Shown here: piece by piece, positions 18,193-28,178 of the stretch
How positions within the stretch are numbered: position 1 is the stretch's first letter
Layout of the letters: every line of letters starts with the position of its first letter
Origin: Aquitalea aquatica
Lineage (GTDB): Bacteria > Pseudomonadota > Gammaproteobacteria > Burkholderiales > Chromobacteriaceae
Length of the DNA stretch: 64,000 bases
Assembly: GCF_013911085.1 (NCBI RefSeq)
Contig: NZ_JACERN010000041.1
Coordinates: forward strand, 1 to 64,000
Direction: 5' to 3'
Notes under the pieces: model-generated
What the model was told of the DNA's origin: nothing
Seen by the model: only the letters and a program-made list of their open reading frames with translations
Database searches by the model: none
Translations under genes and position numbers: made by a program

Positions 18193-19508
18193 AAATTACC
18201 GTTGTCGGTTCCGGCTATGTCGGTCTGGTGACCGGTACCTGCCTCGCCGAAGTGGGCAACCATGTGCTGTGTCTGGATGTGGACCCGGCCAAGATTGCCA
18301 CCTTGCAGCAAGGTGGTATCCCCATTTACGAACCCGGCCTGGACGACATGGTGCGGCGCAATGTCGAGGCCGGCCGTCTGTCCTTCACCACGGATATCCC
18401 CGCCGCCGTTGCCTTTGGTGAAGTGCAGTTCATCGCCGTAGGCACCCCCCCGGACGAAGATGGCTCAGCCGATCTGCAATACGTGCTGGCTGCCGCGCGC
18501 AATATCGGCCTCTACATGAGCGAGCCCAAGGTGGTGGTGGACAAATCCACCGTACCGGTTGGCACGGCCGACAAGGTCAAGGCGCAGATCGCCGCCACCC
18601 TGGCGGAACGCGGTGCCGACATTGCTTATAGCGTGGTGTCCAATCCCGAATTCCTGAAGGAAGGCGCGGCCATCGAGGACTTCATGAAGCCCGACCGCAT
18701 CGTGGTCGGTGCCGAGGATGAACGCGCCATCGAGCTGATGCGCCGCCTGTACGCACCGTTCCAGCGTAATCACGACCGTATCCTGTTCATGGATGTGCGC
18801 TCGGCCGAGCTGACCAAGTACGCTGCCAACGCCATGCTGGCCACCCGTATTTCCTTCATGAACGAGCTGGCCAATCTGGCGGAAGATCTCGGTGCCGATA
18901 TCGAGCTGGTGCGGCGTGGTATTGGCTCTGATCCGCGCATCGGCTACCACTTCCTGTATCCGGGGGCCGGCTATGGCGGCTCCTGCTTCCCGAAAGACGT
19001 CAAGGCGCTGGTGGCCAGTGGTCGCGAGCAAGGCCACGCCATGCGCGTGCTGACGGCAGTGGAAGAGGCCAACGAAGCGCAAAAGCGCCGGCTGGTGGAC
19101 AAGCTGGTCAAGCGTTTTGGCGAGGACCTCCGTGGTCACCATTTTGCGCTGTGGGGCTTGGCCTTCAAGCCGAATACCGATGATATGCGCGAGGCTTCCA
19201 GCCGCGTCATCATTGCGGAACTGATCCGCCGTGGCGCTACGGTTGCCGCTTATGATCCGGTTGCCGCCGACGAAGCACGCCGCGTCATGGGTGATCTGCC
19301 GGGGTTGCGCTTTGCCGACGACATGATGGCAGCCCTGCATGGGGCAGATGCCTTGCTGGTGGTCACCGAGTGGAAGATGTTCCGGGCGCCGGACTTTGAC
19401 GCCATCAAGGCCAGCCTCAAGCATCCGGTGATTCTGGATGGCCGCAATATGTATGACCCGGCTTGGCTACGCGAGTTGGGTTTCGACTATCAGGCGATAG
19501 GACGCTAA
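18189..19508 (+). CDS. ugd: UDP-glucose 6-dehydrogenase
   Basis: A 439-residue enzyme making UDP-glucuronate from UDP-glucose with two NAD-dependent oxidations; the product feeds LPS modification and capsule sugars. The NAD fold [19 protein letters not shown] opens the protein, [14 protein letters not shown] follows, and the catalytic cysteine lies in [17 protein letters not shown]. The C-terminal domain includes [17 protein letters not shown]. Overlaps pyrF by four bases and is followed six bases later by hldA, in a run of envelope-sugar genes. Confidence 0.96.
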   Translation: MKITVVGSGYVGLVTGTCLAEVGNHVLCLDVDPAKIATLQQGGIPIYEPGLDDMVRRNVEAGRLSFTTDIPAAVAFGEVQFIAVGTPPDEDGSADLQYVLAAARNIGLYMSEPKVVVDKSTVPVGTADKVKAQIAATLAERGADIAYSVVSNPEFLKEGAAIEDFMKPDRIVVGAEDERAIELMRRLYAPFQRNHDRILFMDVRSAELTKYAANAMLATRISFMNELANLAEDLGADIELVRRGIGSDPRIGYHFLYPGAGYGGSCFPKDVKALVASGREQGHAMRVLTAVEEANEAQKRRLVDKLVKRFGEDLRGHHFALWGLAFKPNTDDMREASSRVIIAELIRRGATVAAYDPVAADEARRVMGDLPGLRFADDMMAALHGADALLVVTEWKMFRAPDFDAIKASLKHPVILDGRNMYDPAWLRELGFDYQAIGR

Positions 19509-19514
19509 AACCGT

Positions 19515-20477
19515 ATGAATCTGTTGCAAGAACTGGGGTTGGACCGTGCCACGCTGAGCGCAGATCTGGCCCATGCACGTGTGCTGGTGGTGGGGGACGT
19601 GATGCTGGACCGTTACTGGTTTGGTGATGTCTCGCGCATTTCGCCGGAAGCACCGGTGCCGGTAGCCCGTATTGGTCGCATGGAAGAACGCGCCGGCGGA
19701 GCAGCCAATGTGGCGCGCAATATCGCCAGTCTGGGAGGCAAAGCCTCCATCCTGTCGGTGGTGGGCGATGACGAAGCAGCCACTGCACTGGAGCGACTGA
19801 TGCTGGAAGACGGCATCACCACCTTGCTCAAGCGTGATGCTGCCATTTCCACCACCATCAAGCTGCGTGTGGTGGCGCGGCAGCAGCAATTGATCCGGCT
19901 GGATTTCGAAGATGCACCCAGCCGCGAAATCCTGGCAGACAAGCTGGAACAATACCAGGCCGTATTGGCCGAGCATGATGTGGTCATTTTGTCCGACTAT
20001 GGCAAAGGCGGCCTCACCCATGTGACTCGCATGATCGAACTGGCGCGTGCCGCGGGCAAGCCGGTGCTGATCGACCCCAAGGGCGATGATTATGCCAAGT
20101 ATGCTGGTGCCACCCTGCTGACACCGAACCGCAGCGAGTTCAAAGAGGTGGCCGGCAGCTGGCACAGCGAAGAACAGCTGATAGCCAAGGCCCAGGCGCT
20201 GCGTGCCGAACTGCAGCTGGATGCCCTGCTGGTTACCCGTAGCGAAGAGGGCATGACCCTGTTCCGTGCCGAAGGTGCCTTGCACCAGCCTACTTTCGCG
20301 CGCGAGGTATACGACGTGTCCGGTGCGGGTGATACGGTGATCGGCACCATGGGCCTGGCACTGGCGGCGGGGTTGTCGCTGCCGCTGGCCATGAGCCTGG
20401 CCAATGCCGCTGCTGGCATTGTGGTGGGCAAGCTGGGTACGGCCGTTTGCACGCAGCAGGAATTGTTTGCTGTTTAA
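19515..20477 (+). CDS. hldA: D-glycero-beta-D-manno-heptose-7-phosphate kinase (HldA / RfaE domain I)
   Basis: A 320-residue PfkB-family kinase phosphorylating heptose 7-phosphate at C1 for LPS inner-core heptose. Key stretches: VLVVGDVMLDRYWFGDVSRI, RAGGAANVARNIASLGG and the anionic hole YDVSGAGDTVIGTMGLAL with the catalytic Asp. Only the kinase domain is present; the adenylyltransferase domain of the enterobacterial HldE fusion is absent and must be a separate gene (hldC) outside this window. HldD lies one gene downstream. Confidence 0.93.
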   Translation: MNLLQELGLDRATLSADLAHARVLVVGDVMLDRYWFGDVSRISPEAPVPVARIGRMEERAGGAANVARNIASLGGKASILSVVGDDEAATALERLMLEDGITTLLKRDAAISTTIKLRVVARQQQLIRLDFEDAPSREILADKLEQYQAVLAEHDVVILSDYGKGGLTHVTRMIELARAAGKPVLIDPKGDDYAKYAGATLLTPNRSEFKEVAGSWHSEEQLIAKAQALRAELQLDALLVTRSEEGMTLFRAEGALHQPTFAREVYDVSGAGDTVIGTMGLALAAGLSLPLAMSLANAAAGIVVGKLGTAVCTQQELFAV

Positions 20478-20504
20478 CGCTGATCGCAAGGCAGGAGTAG
20501 GTGC

Positions 20505-21086
20505 ATGACGACAGTACTGGACGAGGTAGTGCAATGCTGGTTTGGTGGCCGTGCGCCAGAGCAGATGCAGCAGCCGCAAGCCAAGTGGTTTCGCAAAGAT
20601 CCTGACTTCGACCAGCTACTGCAGCAACGCTTTGCCAATACGTGGCAAGCGGCCATGGCCGGGCAGCTGGCCATGCCCTCGGCAGACGAGCTACTGGATC
20701 TGCTGGGCTACATCATTCTGACCGATCAGCTGTCACGCAATATGTATCGCGACACCGGCCAGGCCTTCGCTAGCGACACGCTGGCCCTGGCTGCAGCACG
20801 ACAGCTGGTCGATGCTGCGGCTGACCAGGCCTTGCCACCGATGGCACGGGTGTTTGCCTATCTGCCCTTCGAGCATAGCGAACAACTGGCCGACCAGGAT
20901 GTGTCGGTGGCGCTGTTCCAGACACTGGCAGCCTATCCGTACAGCGCCGAATTTATCGACTACGCCCAGCGGCATCGCGACATCATCCGGCGTTTTGGCC
21001 GTTTTCCCCATCGCAATGCCCTGCTGGGCCGCCCCAGCACACCGGAAGAGCTGGCCTTTTTGCAGCAGCCCGGTTCTTCTTTCTGA
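20505..21086 (+). CDS. DUF924 family protein
   Basis: A 193-residue protein of the DUF924 family, all-helical and TPR-like, of unknown function. The family pattern is clear: VVQCWFGG near the N-terminus, [17 protein letters not shown], the [17 protein letters not shown] core, [17 protein letters not shown], and the final [16 protein letters not shown]. No signal or membrane segment. It sits between hldA and hldD, 27 bases after one and 11 before the other, so it is cotranscribed with heptose genes, but nothing in the sequence ties it to LPS chemistry. Confidence 0.88.
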   Translation: MTTVLDEVVQCWFGGRAPEQMQQPQAKWFRKDPDFDQLLQQRFANTWQAAMAGQLAMPSADELLDLLGYIILTDQLSRNMYRDTGQAFASDTLALAAARQLVDAAADQALPPMARVFAYLPFEHSEQLADQDVSVALFQTLAAYPYSAEFIDYAQRHRDIIRRFGRFPHRNALLGRPSTPEELAFLQQPGSSF

Positions 21087-21097
21087 AAGGACGCACA

Positions 21098-22093
21098 ATG
21101 ACTATCGTGGTTACCGGCGCCGCCGGTTTTATCGGTTCCAATATCGTCAAGGCGCTGAATGCGCGCGGCATCACTGACATCATCGCTGTGGACAACCTCA
21201 CCTCCGGTGACAAGTTCCGCAATCTGGTCGACTGTGAAATCGCCCACTATCTGGACAAGCACGATTTTCTGAATCTGCTGCTGGAAGGCGAGTTCGAGGG
21301 TGAGATCAGCGCCATCCTGCATCAGGGTGCCTGCTCCGACACCATGAACCACGACGGCAAGTACATGATGGATAACAACTATCAGTACACCCTGGCGCTG
21401 TTCGATTACTGCCAGCACGAGGAAATCCAGTTCCTGTTTGCCTCCAGCGCGGCTACTTATGGCAAGGGCAGCATCTTCAAGGAAGAGCGCCAGTACGAAG
21501 GCCCGCTCAACGTTTACGGTTATTCCAAATTCCTGTTCGACCAGGTACTGCGCCAGCGCATGAAGGAAGGCTTGTCTGCCCAAGCGGTTGGTTTCCGCTA
21601 CTTCAACGTTTACGGCCCGCAAGAACAGCACAAGGGCCGCATGGCTTCAGTAGCCTTCCACAACTTCAACCAGTACCGTGAACACGGTAAGGTCAAGCTG
21701 TTCGGCAGCAATGATGGCTGGGGCAATGGCATGCAAAGCCGCGACTTTGTCTCGGTGGAAGACGTGGTCAAGGTGAATCTGTACTTCCTGGACAATCCGG
21801 GCAAGAGCGGCATTTTCAATCTGGGTTCCGGCCGTGCTCAGCCGTTTAATGACGTGGCGGTATCTACCGTCAATGCCTGCCGTCGCCACGAAGGCAAGCC
21901 GGCGCTGAGTCTGGACGAACTGGTGGCACAGGGCATCATCGAGTACATCGAATTCCCCGAGGCGCTCAAGGGTAAGTACCAGAGCTTTACCCAGGCCGAT
22001 ATCGGCAAGCTGCGCGATGCCGGCTACAGCGCGCCGATGCTGACGGTTGAGCAGGGCGTGGATCGTTATGTGGACTGGCTGATCAGCCGCTGA
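21098..22093 (+). CDS. hldD: ADP-L-glycero-D-manno-heptose 6-epimerase
   Basis: A 331-residue extended-SDR epimerase giving the final ADP-heptose donor for LPS core. NADP fold [17 protein letters not shown], then the [17 protein letters not shown] stretch, the SSAATYG serine and catalytic [10 protein letters not shown] tyrosine/lysine, and [19 protein letters not shown] are all as in E. coli RfaD. AAAGGA precedes the ATG. The last gene of the envelope run and followed by an intrinsic terminator. Confidence 0.96.
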   Translation: MTIVVTGAAGFIGSNIVKALNARGITDIIAVDNLTSGDKFRNLVDCEIAHYLDKHDFLNLLLEGEFEGEISAILHQGACSDTMNHDGKYMMDNNYQYTLALFDYCQHEEIQFLFASSAATYGKGSIFKEERQYEGPLNVYGYSKFLFDQVLRQRMKEGLSAQAVGFRYFNVYGPQEQHKGRMASVAFHNFNQYREHGKVKLFGSNDGWGNGMQSRDFVSVEDVVKVNLYFLDNPGKSGIFNLGSGRAQPFNDVAVSTVNACRRHEGKPALSLDELVAQGIIEYIEFPEALKGKYQSFTQADIGKLRDAGYSAPMLTVEQGVDRYVDWLISR

Positions 22094-22111
22094 TTGCTGC
22101 CCGCCATCCCG

Positions 22112-22145
22112 AAACCGCCATGCCCTGTGCTGGCGGTTTTTTTAT
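22112..22145 (+). terminator. Intrinsic terminator after hldD
   Basis: AAACCGCCA, loop TGCCCTGTGC, TGGCGGTTT then TTTTTA. It closes the long plus-strand run that begins at lapA. Confidence 0.88.
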
Positions 22146-22189
22146 TGCCAGCCTGTTGCCGCTTGGTTATTTGATTAGAAATAACGGTT

Positions 22190-22219
22190 CGACTGCCTCT
22201 TAGCACCAGGTCGTATAAT
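22190..22219 (+). promoter_or_regulatory. Candidate promoter for cysM
   Basis: A perfect TATAAT (22214-22219) with a weak CGACTG (22190-22195) 18 bases upstream. A transcript starting near 22226 would exclude the ATG at 22218 as start and agrees with translation from the GTG at 22245, which has AAGGAG upstream. Confidence 0.6.
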
Positions 22220-22244
22220 GGCGCTCTGCCAAGGAGACTCACTC

Positions 22245-23132
22245 GTGTACAAGTATCTGGAAGACTTCGTCGGCCATACGCCGCTGGTTCGGCTCAAGCG
22301 CATGCCGGGGGACAGCAGCAATGTGGTGCTGCTCAAGCTGGAAGGCAATAATCCGGCTGGTTCGGTCAAGGACCGCCCTGCGCTGTCGATGATTCGCCGC
22401 GCCGAAGCGCGTGGCGACATCAAACCGGGGGATACCCTGATCGAGCCTACCAGTGGCAATACCGGCATTGCGCTGGCCATGGCAGCGGCGATGATGGGTT
22501 ACAAGATGATCTTGCTGATGCCGGAAGGCTCCAGCGCCGAGCGCGTGCAAACCATGCGAGCCTACGGTGCCGAGGTGATTCTGACCACGAAGGAAACCTC
22601 CATGCCGGGTGCCATCGACGAAGCCCACCGCATGCAGCGTGCCGGGCTGGGAGTGATTCTGGACCAGTTTGCCAACCCGGATAATCCGCTGGCGCACTAC
22701 GAAAGTACCGGGCCGGAAATCTGGGCGGACACCCAGGGTAAGGTCACCCACTTTGTTTCCAGCATGGGCACTACCGGCACCATCATGGGTAATAGCCGTT
22801 ATCTGAAAGAACAGAATCCGGCCATCCAGATCATCGGCGTGCAGCCGGAAACCGGTAGCCAGATTCCCGGCATTCGCAAATGGGAAGACGAGTACCTGCC
22901 CAAGATCTGCGACTTTAGCCGTATCGATCAGCTGATTCATGTGTCGCAACAAGAGGCGGAAGACACAGCCCGCCAACTGGCGCGGGAAGAGGGCATCCTG
23001 GCCGGGCCGTCCTCCGGTGGCGCACTGGCGGTGGCGCTGCGACTGAACCAGCAACTGGAAAACGCGGTCATCGTGTCCATTGTTTGCGACCGTGGCGACC
23101 GTTATCTGTCCACCGGGCTGTTCCCTTTGTAA
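22245..23132 (+). CDS. cysM: Cysteine synthase B (O-acetylserine sulfhydrylase)
   Basis: A 295-residue PLP enzyme making cysteine from O-acetylserine and sulfide or thiosulfate. The PLP lysine lies in NPAGSVKDRPAL, the phosphate loop in EPTSGNTGIALAMA, and VSSMGTTGTIMGNSRYL follows; the SSGGALAVAL end is present. I place the start at GTG 22245 (MYKYLEDFVGHTPLVRL): AAGGAG stands nine bases before it, while the in-frame ATG at 22218 overlaps the -10 box. Assigned CysM rather than CysK from the SVKDRPAL and overall pattern; the distinction is moderately certain. Confidence 0.92.
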   Translation: MYKYLEDFVGHTPLVRLKRMPGDSSNVVLLKLEGNNPAGSVKDRPALSMIRRAEARGDIKPGDTLIEPTSGNTGIALAMAAAMMGYKMILLMPEGSSAERVQTMRAYGAEVILTTKETSMPGAIDEAHRMQRAGLGVILDQFANPDNPLAHYESTGPEIWADTQGKVTHFVSSMGTTGTIMGNSRYLKEQNPAIQIIGVQPETGSQIPGIRKWEDEYLPKICDFSRIDQLIHVSQQEAEDTARQLAREEGILAGPSSGGALAVALRLNQQLENAVIVSIVCDRGDRYLSTGLFPL

Positions 23133-23152
23133 AGCAATGCCACCAGGATAAT

Positions 23153-23188
23153 AAAAAGCCGTTCCTCAGGAGAACGGCTTTTGTTTTT
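23153..23188. terminator. Bidirectional intrinsic terminator between cysM and the patatin gene
   Basis: AAAAAGCCGTTC, loop CTCAGGA, GAACGGCTTTT then GTTTTTT. A-run on one side and T-run on the other allow it to serve both convergent genes. Confidence 0.88.
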
Positions 23189-23201
23189 TCAGCCTGAGGT
23201 G

Positions 23202-24380
23202 TCAGCGGTGGACATCGTGACTGACAAAGGGCTGCTCGGCGCTGGGCATGTTCAGCCAGCCGGGGCGGCGTAGACTGTTGCGAATGTCCTGATAACCGCT
23301 ATGCCAGTGCTGGCGCATGGTTTGCAGGCCAAACTGGTAGTCCTTGTAGTGATCATCGTAAATCTTGTCCTGATAAATCAGATGCACCACGTTCAGGCGC
23401 TGGCAGTTGGCGGCGTGCCGGGCGGCCAGAAATGCTGGCGAGCCGTGTTCATGCTCGGGTACCAGCGCCATCAGCTCGGATAGCAGTTCGCGGTACTGTA
23501 GTTCCTGGCGCAGCACATCGGTCACCATGCGGGTGCGGCTGGAATACTGGATGTCCTTTTGCCGCATCGCCACTTCCTTCATATTGCCGGGCAAATTACC
23601 CCGCGCACTCCACAGGTCTACTTGGAAGGCCAGGGTGTTGTGGCGGTTTTCCTTGCTGATCAGCTGGCTTAGCGGTGTATTCGACACCACACCGCCATCC
23701 CAGTAGAACTCGCCGTCGATTTCCACCGCCGGAAAACCAGGCGGCAGGGCGCCAGAGGCAATGAAGTGCTCCGGTCGCAGCTTTTGCCGGGTATTGTCAA
23801 AATAGACAAAGTTGCCGCTGCGGACATTGACCGCTCCGACGGATACCCGCATCTGACTGCTGTCGTTGATACGGTCGAAATCGGCCAGTTGCTCCAGCGT
23901 CTGCTTGAGCGGGCTGGTATCGTAAAAACTGATTTCCGCCGGACTGCTGGCATGTTGCAAGGCCCAGGGCAGGCGTGGCCGGTAAAAGCCGTTTTGTCCC
24001 TCCAGCATCGAACGCCAGGCTTCCCAGCCGGCCAGCAGGTGCTGCATGCTGGCTGGCCAGTGCTCGGAGTCCAGCATGGCCAACGGTGTGGCAGGCAGGA
24101 TGGGCGGCTGGCAGATGGTTTCCCAGAAGCGGCGCAACTGGTCGACACGTTTATTGGGCGGATTGCCGGCAATGATGGCGGCGTTCAGTGCGCCAATGGA
24201 AATGCCGGCCACCCAGTTGGGGTGTAGTTCGGCTTCGGCCAGTCCCTGATACACGCCGGGCTGGTAGGAACCCAGCGCGCCACCGCCCTGCAGCAGCAGG
24301 GCAACGACATTGTATTGATGGCCGGCCGGCAGGCTGGCACTGTGATAAAGGTGGTGTTGCGGATCGTAGCCAACGCTCAT
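23202..24380 (-). CDS. Patatin-like phospholipase family protein
   Basis: A 392-residue serine hydrolase with the patatin Ser-Asp dyad. The oxyanion glycine motif is QGGGALGSYQPGVYQGL (residues 31-47), the nucleophile is Ser61 in GISIGALNAA, and the Asp lies in FYWDGGVVSNTPL. No signal peptide or membrane span. A CGGAG six bases upstream supports ATG 24380; an earlier TTG at 24398 is less likely. It is 106 bases downstream of hbdH on the same strand. A patatin gene (patD) forms an operon with a 3-hydroxybutyrate dehydrogenase gene in Legionella pneumophila, so a role in lipid or storage-polymer turnover is plausible, but substrate is unknown. Confidence 0.88.
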   Translation of the reverse strand: MSVGYDPQHHLYHSASLPAGHQYNVVALLLQGGGALGSYQPGVYQGLAEAELHPNWVAGISIGALNAAIIAGNPPNKRVDQLRRFWETICQPPILPATPLAMLDSEHWPASMQHLLAGWEAWRSMLEGQNGFYRPRLPWALQHASSPAEISFYDTSPLKQTLEQLADFDRINDSSQMRVSVGAVNVRSGNFVYFDNTRQKLRPEHFIASGALPPGFPAVEIDGEFYWDGGVVSNTPLSQLISKENRHNTLAFQVDLWSARGNLPGNMKEVAMRQKDIQYSSRTRMVTDVLRQELQYRELLSELMALVPEHEHGSPAFLAARHAANCQRLNVVHLIYQDKIYDDHYKDYQFGLQTMRQHWHSGYQDIRNSLRRPGWLNMPSAEQPFVSHDVHR

Positions 24381-24486
24381 GCAATACTCCGTTTGCACAT
24401 TCCTGTGCGCTTGTTGCTGGTCTGCGAAAGGAGGGGGCCGCCTGTTGCCTCCTTGTCAAGACACTGGCAGCCCCGTGCATTACCGC

Positions 24487-25269
24487 TTATTGCATATACC
24501 AGCCGTGGCTGACCACCACCGACTGGCCGGTCAGTGCCGCGCTGGGGAAGGCTGCCAGGAACAGCGCCGTCTGGGCGATATCGTCCACTGTGGTGAACAC
24601 GCCATCCACCGTGTCGCCCAGCATCACGTGCTTGATGACTTCCTCTTCGCTGATGCCCAGTGTCTTGGCCTGTTCAGGAATCTGCTTTTCCACCAGCGGG
24701 GTGCGCACAAAACCAGGGCAGATCACATGCGAACGAACATTGAATTCAGCCCCTTCCTTGGCCAGTACCTTGCTTAAGCCCAGCAGCGCGTGTTTGGCGG
24801 CGACATAGGCCGATTTCAGCTTGGACCCTTCATGCGAGTGCACCGAACCCATGTAAATGACGGTACCGCCGCGCTTGTCCTTGTACATGTGGGGCAGGGC
24901 GGCGCGGGTAGTGAGGAAGGCTCCATCCACATGGATGGCCTGCATTTTTTTCCAGTCGGCAAAGCTGAAATCCACTAGCGGGCTGATGATCTGGATGCCG
25001 GCATTGGAAATCAGGATATCCAGCTGGCCAAAGGCATCCACTACCGCCTGGGTGCCGGCGATGACGGCTTCCTCGTTGGTGACATCCATGGCTACGCCCA
25101 TGGCCTTGCCACCGGCCGCTTCGATTTCGCTGGCCGTGGCCTGGGCCGCTGCCAGATTGATATCGGCGATGGCTACAGCTGCGCCTTCGCGGGCATAGGT
25201 TTCGGCAATGGCACGGCCGATACCGCTGGCGGCGCCGGTAATCAGGGCAACTTTTCCTTGCAGTTTCAT
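24487..25269 (-). CDS. hbdH: 3-hydroxybutyrate dehydrogenase
   Basis: A 260-residue SDR that interconverts 3-hydroxybutyrate and acetoacetate with [22 protein letters not shown] is the cofactor fold, NAG and the Ser-Tyr-Lys catalytic set ([17 protein letters not shown]) follow. The substrate-binding region [18 protein letters not shown] and the end [14 protein letters not shown] are specific to the bacterial D-3-hydroxybutyrate dehydrogenase group. It starts 15 bases after the adc stop, so the two genes form an operon linking poly-hydroxybutyrate or ketone-body breakdown to acetoacetate removal. Confidence 0.93.
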   Translation of the reverse strand: MKLQGKVALITGAASGIGRAIAETYAREGAAVAIADINLAAAQATASEIEAAGGKAMGVAMDVTNEEAVIAGTQAVVDAFGQLDILISNAGIQIISPLVDFSFADWKKMQAIHVDGAFLTTRAALPHMYKDKRGGTVIYMGSVHSHEGSKLKSAYVAAKHALLGLSKVLAKEGAEFNVRSHVICPGFVRTPLVEKQIPEQAKTLGISEEEVIKHVMLGDTVDGVFTTVDDIAQTALFLAAFPSAALTGQSVVVSHGWYMQ

Positions 25270-25284
25270 GGGGCTTCTCCTGTG

Positions 25285-26025
25285 TCAGACCAGATAATCA
25301 AATTCGACCTTGCCCAGACCCAGCGTCAGGTCGGCAACATAATGTTTGGCGCCCAGTATTTCCAGCACCGGCAGTTCCGCTACCGGAGCCAGTGCATGGG
25401 CAAACAGTGACAGCGCTGCCGGGCCGCTCCATGCGCCGTGTACGGTGACATCCAGCATGGGAAAGCTCACCAGCTCGCAGATGCGTGCCGTGCCATCGAC
25501 ATGGGGGATGATTTTCAGCAGGTAGTTCGGTGTCGTGCGCAGACTTTCGGCAATGGCCTGCCCGTCCAGTTCCCGGTGCTTGTAACCCATGGTACCGGTG
25601 GCCACGCGCACCGGACCGTAGTTCAGCTCACCCACCAGGGTGTCGGTGTGTACTTGCAGGCGCGGGCTGGCCATCTTCTTGGGAAAGCCCCACAGCTCGC
25701 GGCCGCCGGCGGTTGGCGGGTGGTCATTCAGGTACATGGCATGGGTGTAGTTGCCCGGTTTGCCCTGGTAGGAAACCGGAATCACCTGACCGCTTTCGGT
25801 GTAATCGCCAAAGCCGGTGGAATCCGGCATGCGGATGAATTCGAAATTGACTACCGGCTCGGTCATCTGTAGTGGCTCTGGAATGACTGCGCGCAGTTTT
25901 TCCGGATCGGTACGGTAGCTGATGATGAAGAATTCCCGCTGGTAAAAGCGGTAGGGGCCGGGTGGAAAGGCCGGGCTGCTAAAGGGCATGGCAAAGGCTT
26001 GCCGACGAATCTGTTCGATATTCAT
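25285..26025 (-). CDS. adc: Acetoacetate decarboxylase
   Basis: A 246-residue enzyme converting acetoacetate to acetone and CO2. The Schiff-base lysine is in [13 protein letters not shown]; counted from the chosen start the two lysines are 116 and 117, one off the Clostridium acetobutylicum numbering (115 and 116), with the second lowering the pKa of the first. The start [15 protein letters not shown] at 26025 has AGG nine bases upstream; the ATG at 26073 adds unconserved residues. Adjacent hbdH produces its substrate. Divergent from zapE. Confidence 0.92.
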   Translation of the reverse strand: MNIEQIRRQAFAMPFSSPAFPPGPYRFYQREFFIISYRTDPEKLRAVIPEPLQMTEPVVNFEFIRMPDSTGFGDYTESGQVIPVSYQGKPGNYTHAMYLNDHPPTAGGRELWGFPKKMASPRLQVHTDTLVGELNYGPVRVATGTMGYKHRELDGQAIAESLRTTPNYLLKIIPHVDGTARICELVSFPMLDVTVHGAWSGPAALSLFAHALAPVAELPVLEILGAKHYVADLTLGLGKVEFDYLV

Positions 26026-26321
26026 GGCCGTACCTGTAAGGAAGTCGTGCGTTGCTGGGGTGTAAGTCGCCATGGACAGCCGGCGACAGCCTGTTAAGAA
26101 TGTCTGGTGAGGCGGGGCATAACCAGATGGTGATGGCCGGCCTAATTGTCAGGGATGATTGATTGCAACTGCGTGTCCGGCATTGTTTTTCACTTGACCG
26201 GCAGCGTGCCGATTCGGGTTATCATGCGCTATTAATCGCCGGACGGGCAGGGCCCGCGGTATGGCTTCATTGCGCCGGTGCTCACCTGCGCCACAACACC
26301 AACAACAGAACAGCACACATC

Positions 26322-27485
26322 ATGTCCCAGCATACCTTTTCCCCGGAGGGCAACGCCCTGACCAGCCCCAAGGCCTGGTATCAGGCCGCCAGTGAAAAGC
26401 CCGGTTTCATTCATGACGCAGCACAGGCAGCTGCCATCGAAGAGCTTGATGCGCTGTGGCATCAGTTGCTGGAGTTCAAGGACAAGCGCAACCGCTTCCT
26501 GGGCCGCAGCCTGCGCAGCCCGGATGTGCCGCGTGGCCTGTATTTCTGGGGTGGAGTAGGGCGGGGCAAGAGCTTCCTGATGGATGCCTTCTATGCCTGC
26601 GTGCCCTACCGCCGCAAGCGCCGCATCCATTTTCATAATTTCATGGCCGAAGTGCACCGCGAGCTACGCCTGCTGGCTGGCAGCAAGGACCCCTTGCTGG
26701 CCTATGCCGACAAGATCGCCCGTGAAACCCGGCTGCTGTGTTTTGACGAATTTCATGTCAGCGACATTGCCGATGCCATGATGCTGGGCCGCTTGCTCAG
26801 TGCCTTGTTCGAGCGTGGCGTGGTACTGGTGACCACGTCCAACTATCCGCCGGACGGTCTGTATCCCAATGGCCTGCAGCGACAGAACTTCCTGCCCACC
26901 ATCGAATTGATCAAGCGCGAACTGAATGTGCTGAACGTGGATGGCGGCAATGACTATCGCCTGCGTGAGCTGACACGCGAACCCTTGTTCATGGTGCCAG
27001 ACGATGCCGCGGCCGAGGCACGCATGGAGGCCATGTTTACCCGGCTGAGCAGCGAGACGCTGATCGCCAAGCAGGAAATCGAGATTTTAGGCCGGCATAT
27101 CCCGGTGAAGAAGCTGGCACCAGGCATGATCTGGTTTGATTTTCCGGCCATCTGCGACGGCCCGCGCGCGCAGACCGATTACCTGGAAATCGCTACCGAA
27201 TTCCACACGGTGTTCATCAGCGGCATTCCCAAGCTGCAGGCCAAGGATGCTTCCATTGCGCGGCGCTTTACCTGGCTGGTGGATGTGTTCTACGACAACC
27301 GGGTGAAGCTGATTGCTTCGGCTGCGGTGGAAATCGACGATATCTATACCGATGGGGTGCAGGCCAGCGAGTTTTTCCGTACCGCCAGCCGGCTGACCGA
27401 GATGCAGTCCAAGAGCTATCTGGAGCTGCCGCACCAGAGTGCGGGCCAGACCCACGACCAGCCGCCGCCGGGCGTGGTGATCTGA
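26322..27485 (+). CDS. zapE: Cell division protein ZapE (AFG1-like ATPase)
   Basis: A 387-residue P-loop ATPase of the AFG1/LACE1 family that destabilises FtsZ rings under low oxygen in E. coli. Walker A is YFWGGVGRGKSFLMDAF, Walker B LLCFDEFHVSDIADAM, and TTSNYPPDGLYPNGLQR is the family sensor region. ATG 26322 is chosen; the frame is open to 26163 but that part does not resemble the family. The C-terminal tail after SYLELPHQ is short and polar. It ends just before a bidirectional terminator. Confidence 0.93.
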   Translation: MSQHTFSPEGNALTSPKAWYQAASEKPGFIHDAAQAAAIEELDALWHQLLEFKDKRNRFLGRSLRSPDVPRGLYFWGGVGRGKSFLMDAFYACVPYRRKRRIHFHNFMAEVHRELRLLAGSKDPLLAYADKIARETRLLCFDEFHVSDIADAMMLGRLLSALFERGVVLVTTSNYPPDGLYPNGLQRQNFLPTIELIKRELNVLNVDGGNDYRLRELTREPLFMVPDDAAAEARMEAMFTRLSSETLIAKQEIEILGRHIPVKKLAPGMIWFDFPAICDGPRAQTDYLEIATEFHTVFISGIPKLQAKDASIARRFTWLVDVFYDNRVKLIASAAVEIDDIYTDGVQASEFFRTASRLTEMQSKSYLELPHQSAGQTHDQPPPGVVI

Positions 27486-27502
27486 CGCTTGTTCCGGTGT
27501 GT

Positions 27503-27530
27503 AACGGCCAGATTTTCTCTGGCCGTTTTG
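27503..27530. terminator. Bidirectional intrinsic terminator between zapE and the DinB-like gene
   Basis: AACGGCCAG (27503-27511), loop ATTTTCT, CTGGCCGTT (27519-27527), then TTG. Lies between convergent stops. Confidence 0.82.
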
Positions 27531-27533
27531 CTG

Positions 27534-28076
27534 TCAGGCTGCCGGAATATCGTCGATCAGGGCAATCAGGTCGGTCACACCGACCTCGGCACCCAGTTGG
27601 CTGAGCAGGGTGCTTGCCTGGCCGCGATGATGGGTCTGGTGATTGAAGAAGTGCAGCAGCACGGCGTGAAAGTTCTTGCGCTGCGCCACGCCCTTGGTGT
27701 TGTGATAGGACAGGGCAAAGTCGAGGTGCTCTTCCTGTAGCTCGGTGCACAGGCTAATGATGCTGTGGTCCAACAGTTGGCGGTGGGTCTGCAGGGCAGG
27801 TAGCTCGGCAAACAGCAGGCCGTCCAGCGAGGCTGGGCGGGGAATATCCAGCACGGGCTGCAAGGCGGCAAAGGCGGCCGGATGGCCGGCAAAGCGCTGC
27901 AGCCATAGGGTGTCACCGACTGCGATATGGTTGAGCGTGCCAAGCAGGGAGCCGAAAAACGCGCCCAGGTCGCGTGTGATGGCCTCGGGGGGCAAGCTGG
28001 CTGCCGCTGCATACAGCTTGTCGTTCATCCATTGGTTGTAGCGGGCCAGCAAGGCCAGTTGGCTGCAGCGCGTCAT
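27534..28076 (-). CDS. DinB family protein (putative metal-dependent hydrolase or thiol transferase fold)
   Basis: A 180-residue four-helix-bundle protein of the DinB/YfiT superfamily. The metal-site histidines fit the pattern: LLGTLNHIAVGDTLWLQRF near residue 50 and LLHFFNHQTHHRGQAST near residue 140. The opening ALLARYNQWMNDKLYAAA is typical of the family. The start MTRCSQLALL at 28076 has AGGAGAAACGC just upstream. Enzymatic role is unknown; members include mycothiol- and bacillithiol-dependent transferases, but no such thiol is expected here. Lies downstream of the efp terminator. Confidence 0.85.
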   Translation of the reverse strand: MTRCSQLALLARYNQWMNDKLYAAAASLPPEAITRDLGAFFGSLLGTLNHIAVGDTLWLQRFAGHPAAFAALQPVLDIPRPASLDGLLFAELPALQTHRQLLDHSIISLCTELQEEHLDFALSYHNTKGVAQRKNFHAVLLHFFNHQTHHRGQASTLLSQLGAEVGVTDLIALIDDIPAA

Positions 28077-28133
28077 GCGTTTCTCCTGAAAACAGCACCA
28101 TACCGCAGCCTCTGCGAGAATGACAGGCAAAAC

Positions 28134-28157
28134 AAAAGCGGCCCGTGGGCCGCTTTT
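28134..28157 (-). terminator. Intrinsic terminator after efp
   Basis: On the minus strand AAAGCGGCCC, loop AC, GGGCCGCTTT is followed by TGTTTTG. It closes the earP-efp unit. Confidence 0.85.
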
Positions 28158-28178
28158 TGCATGACATCAAGCAGGCGA

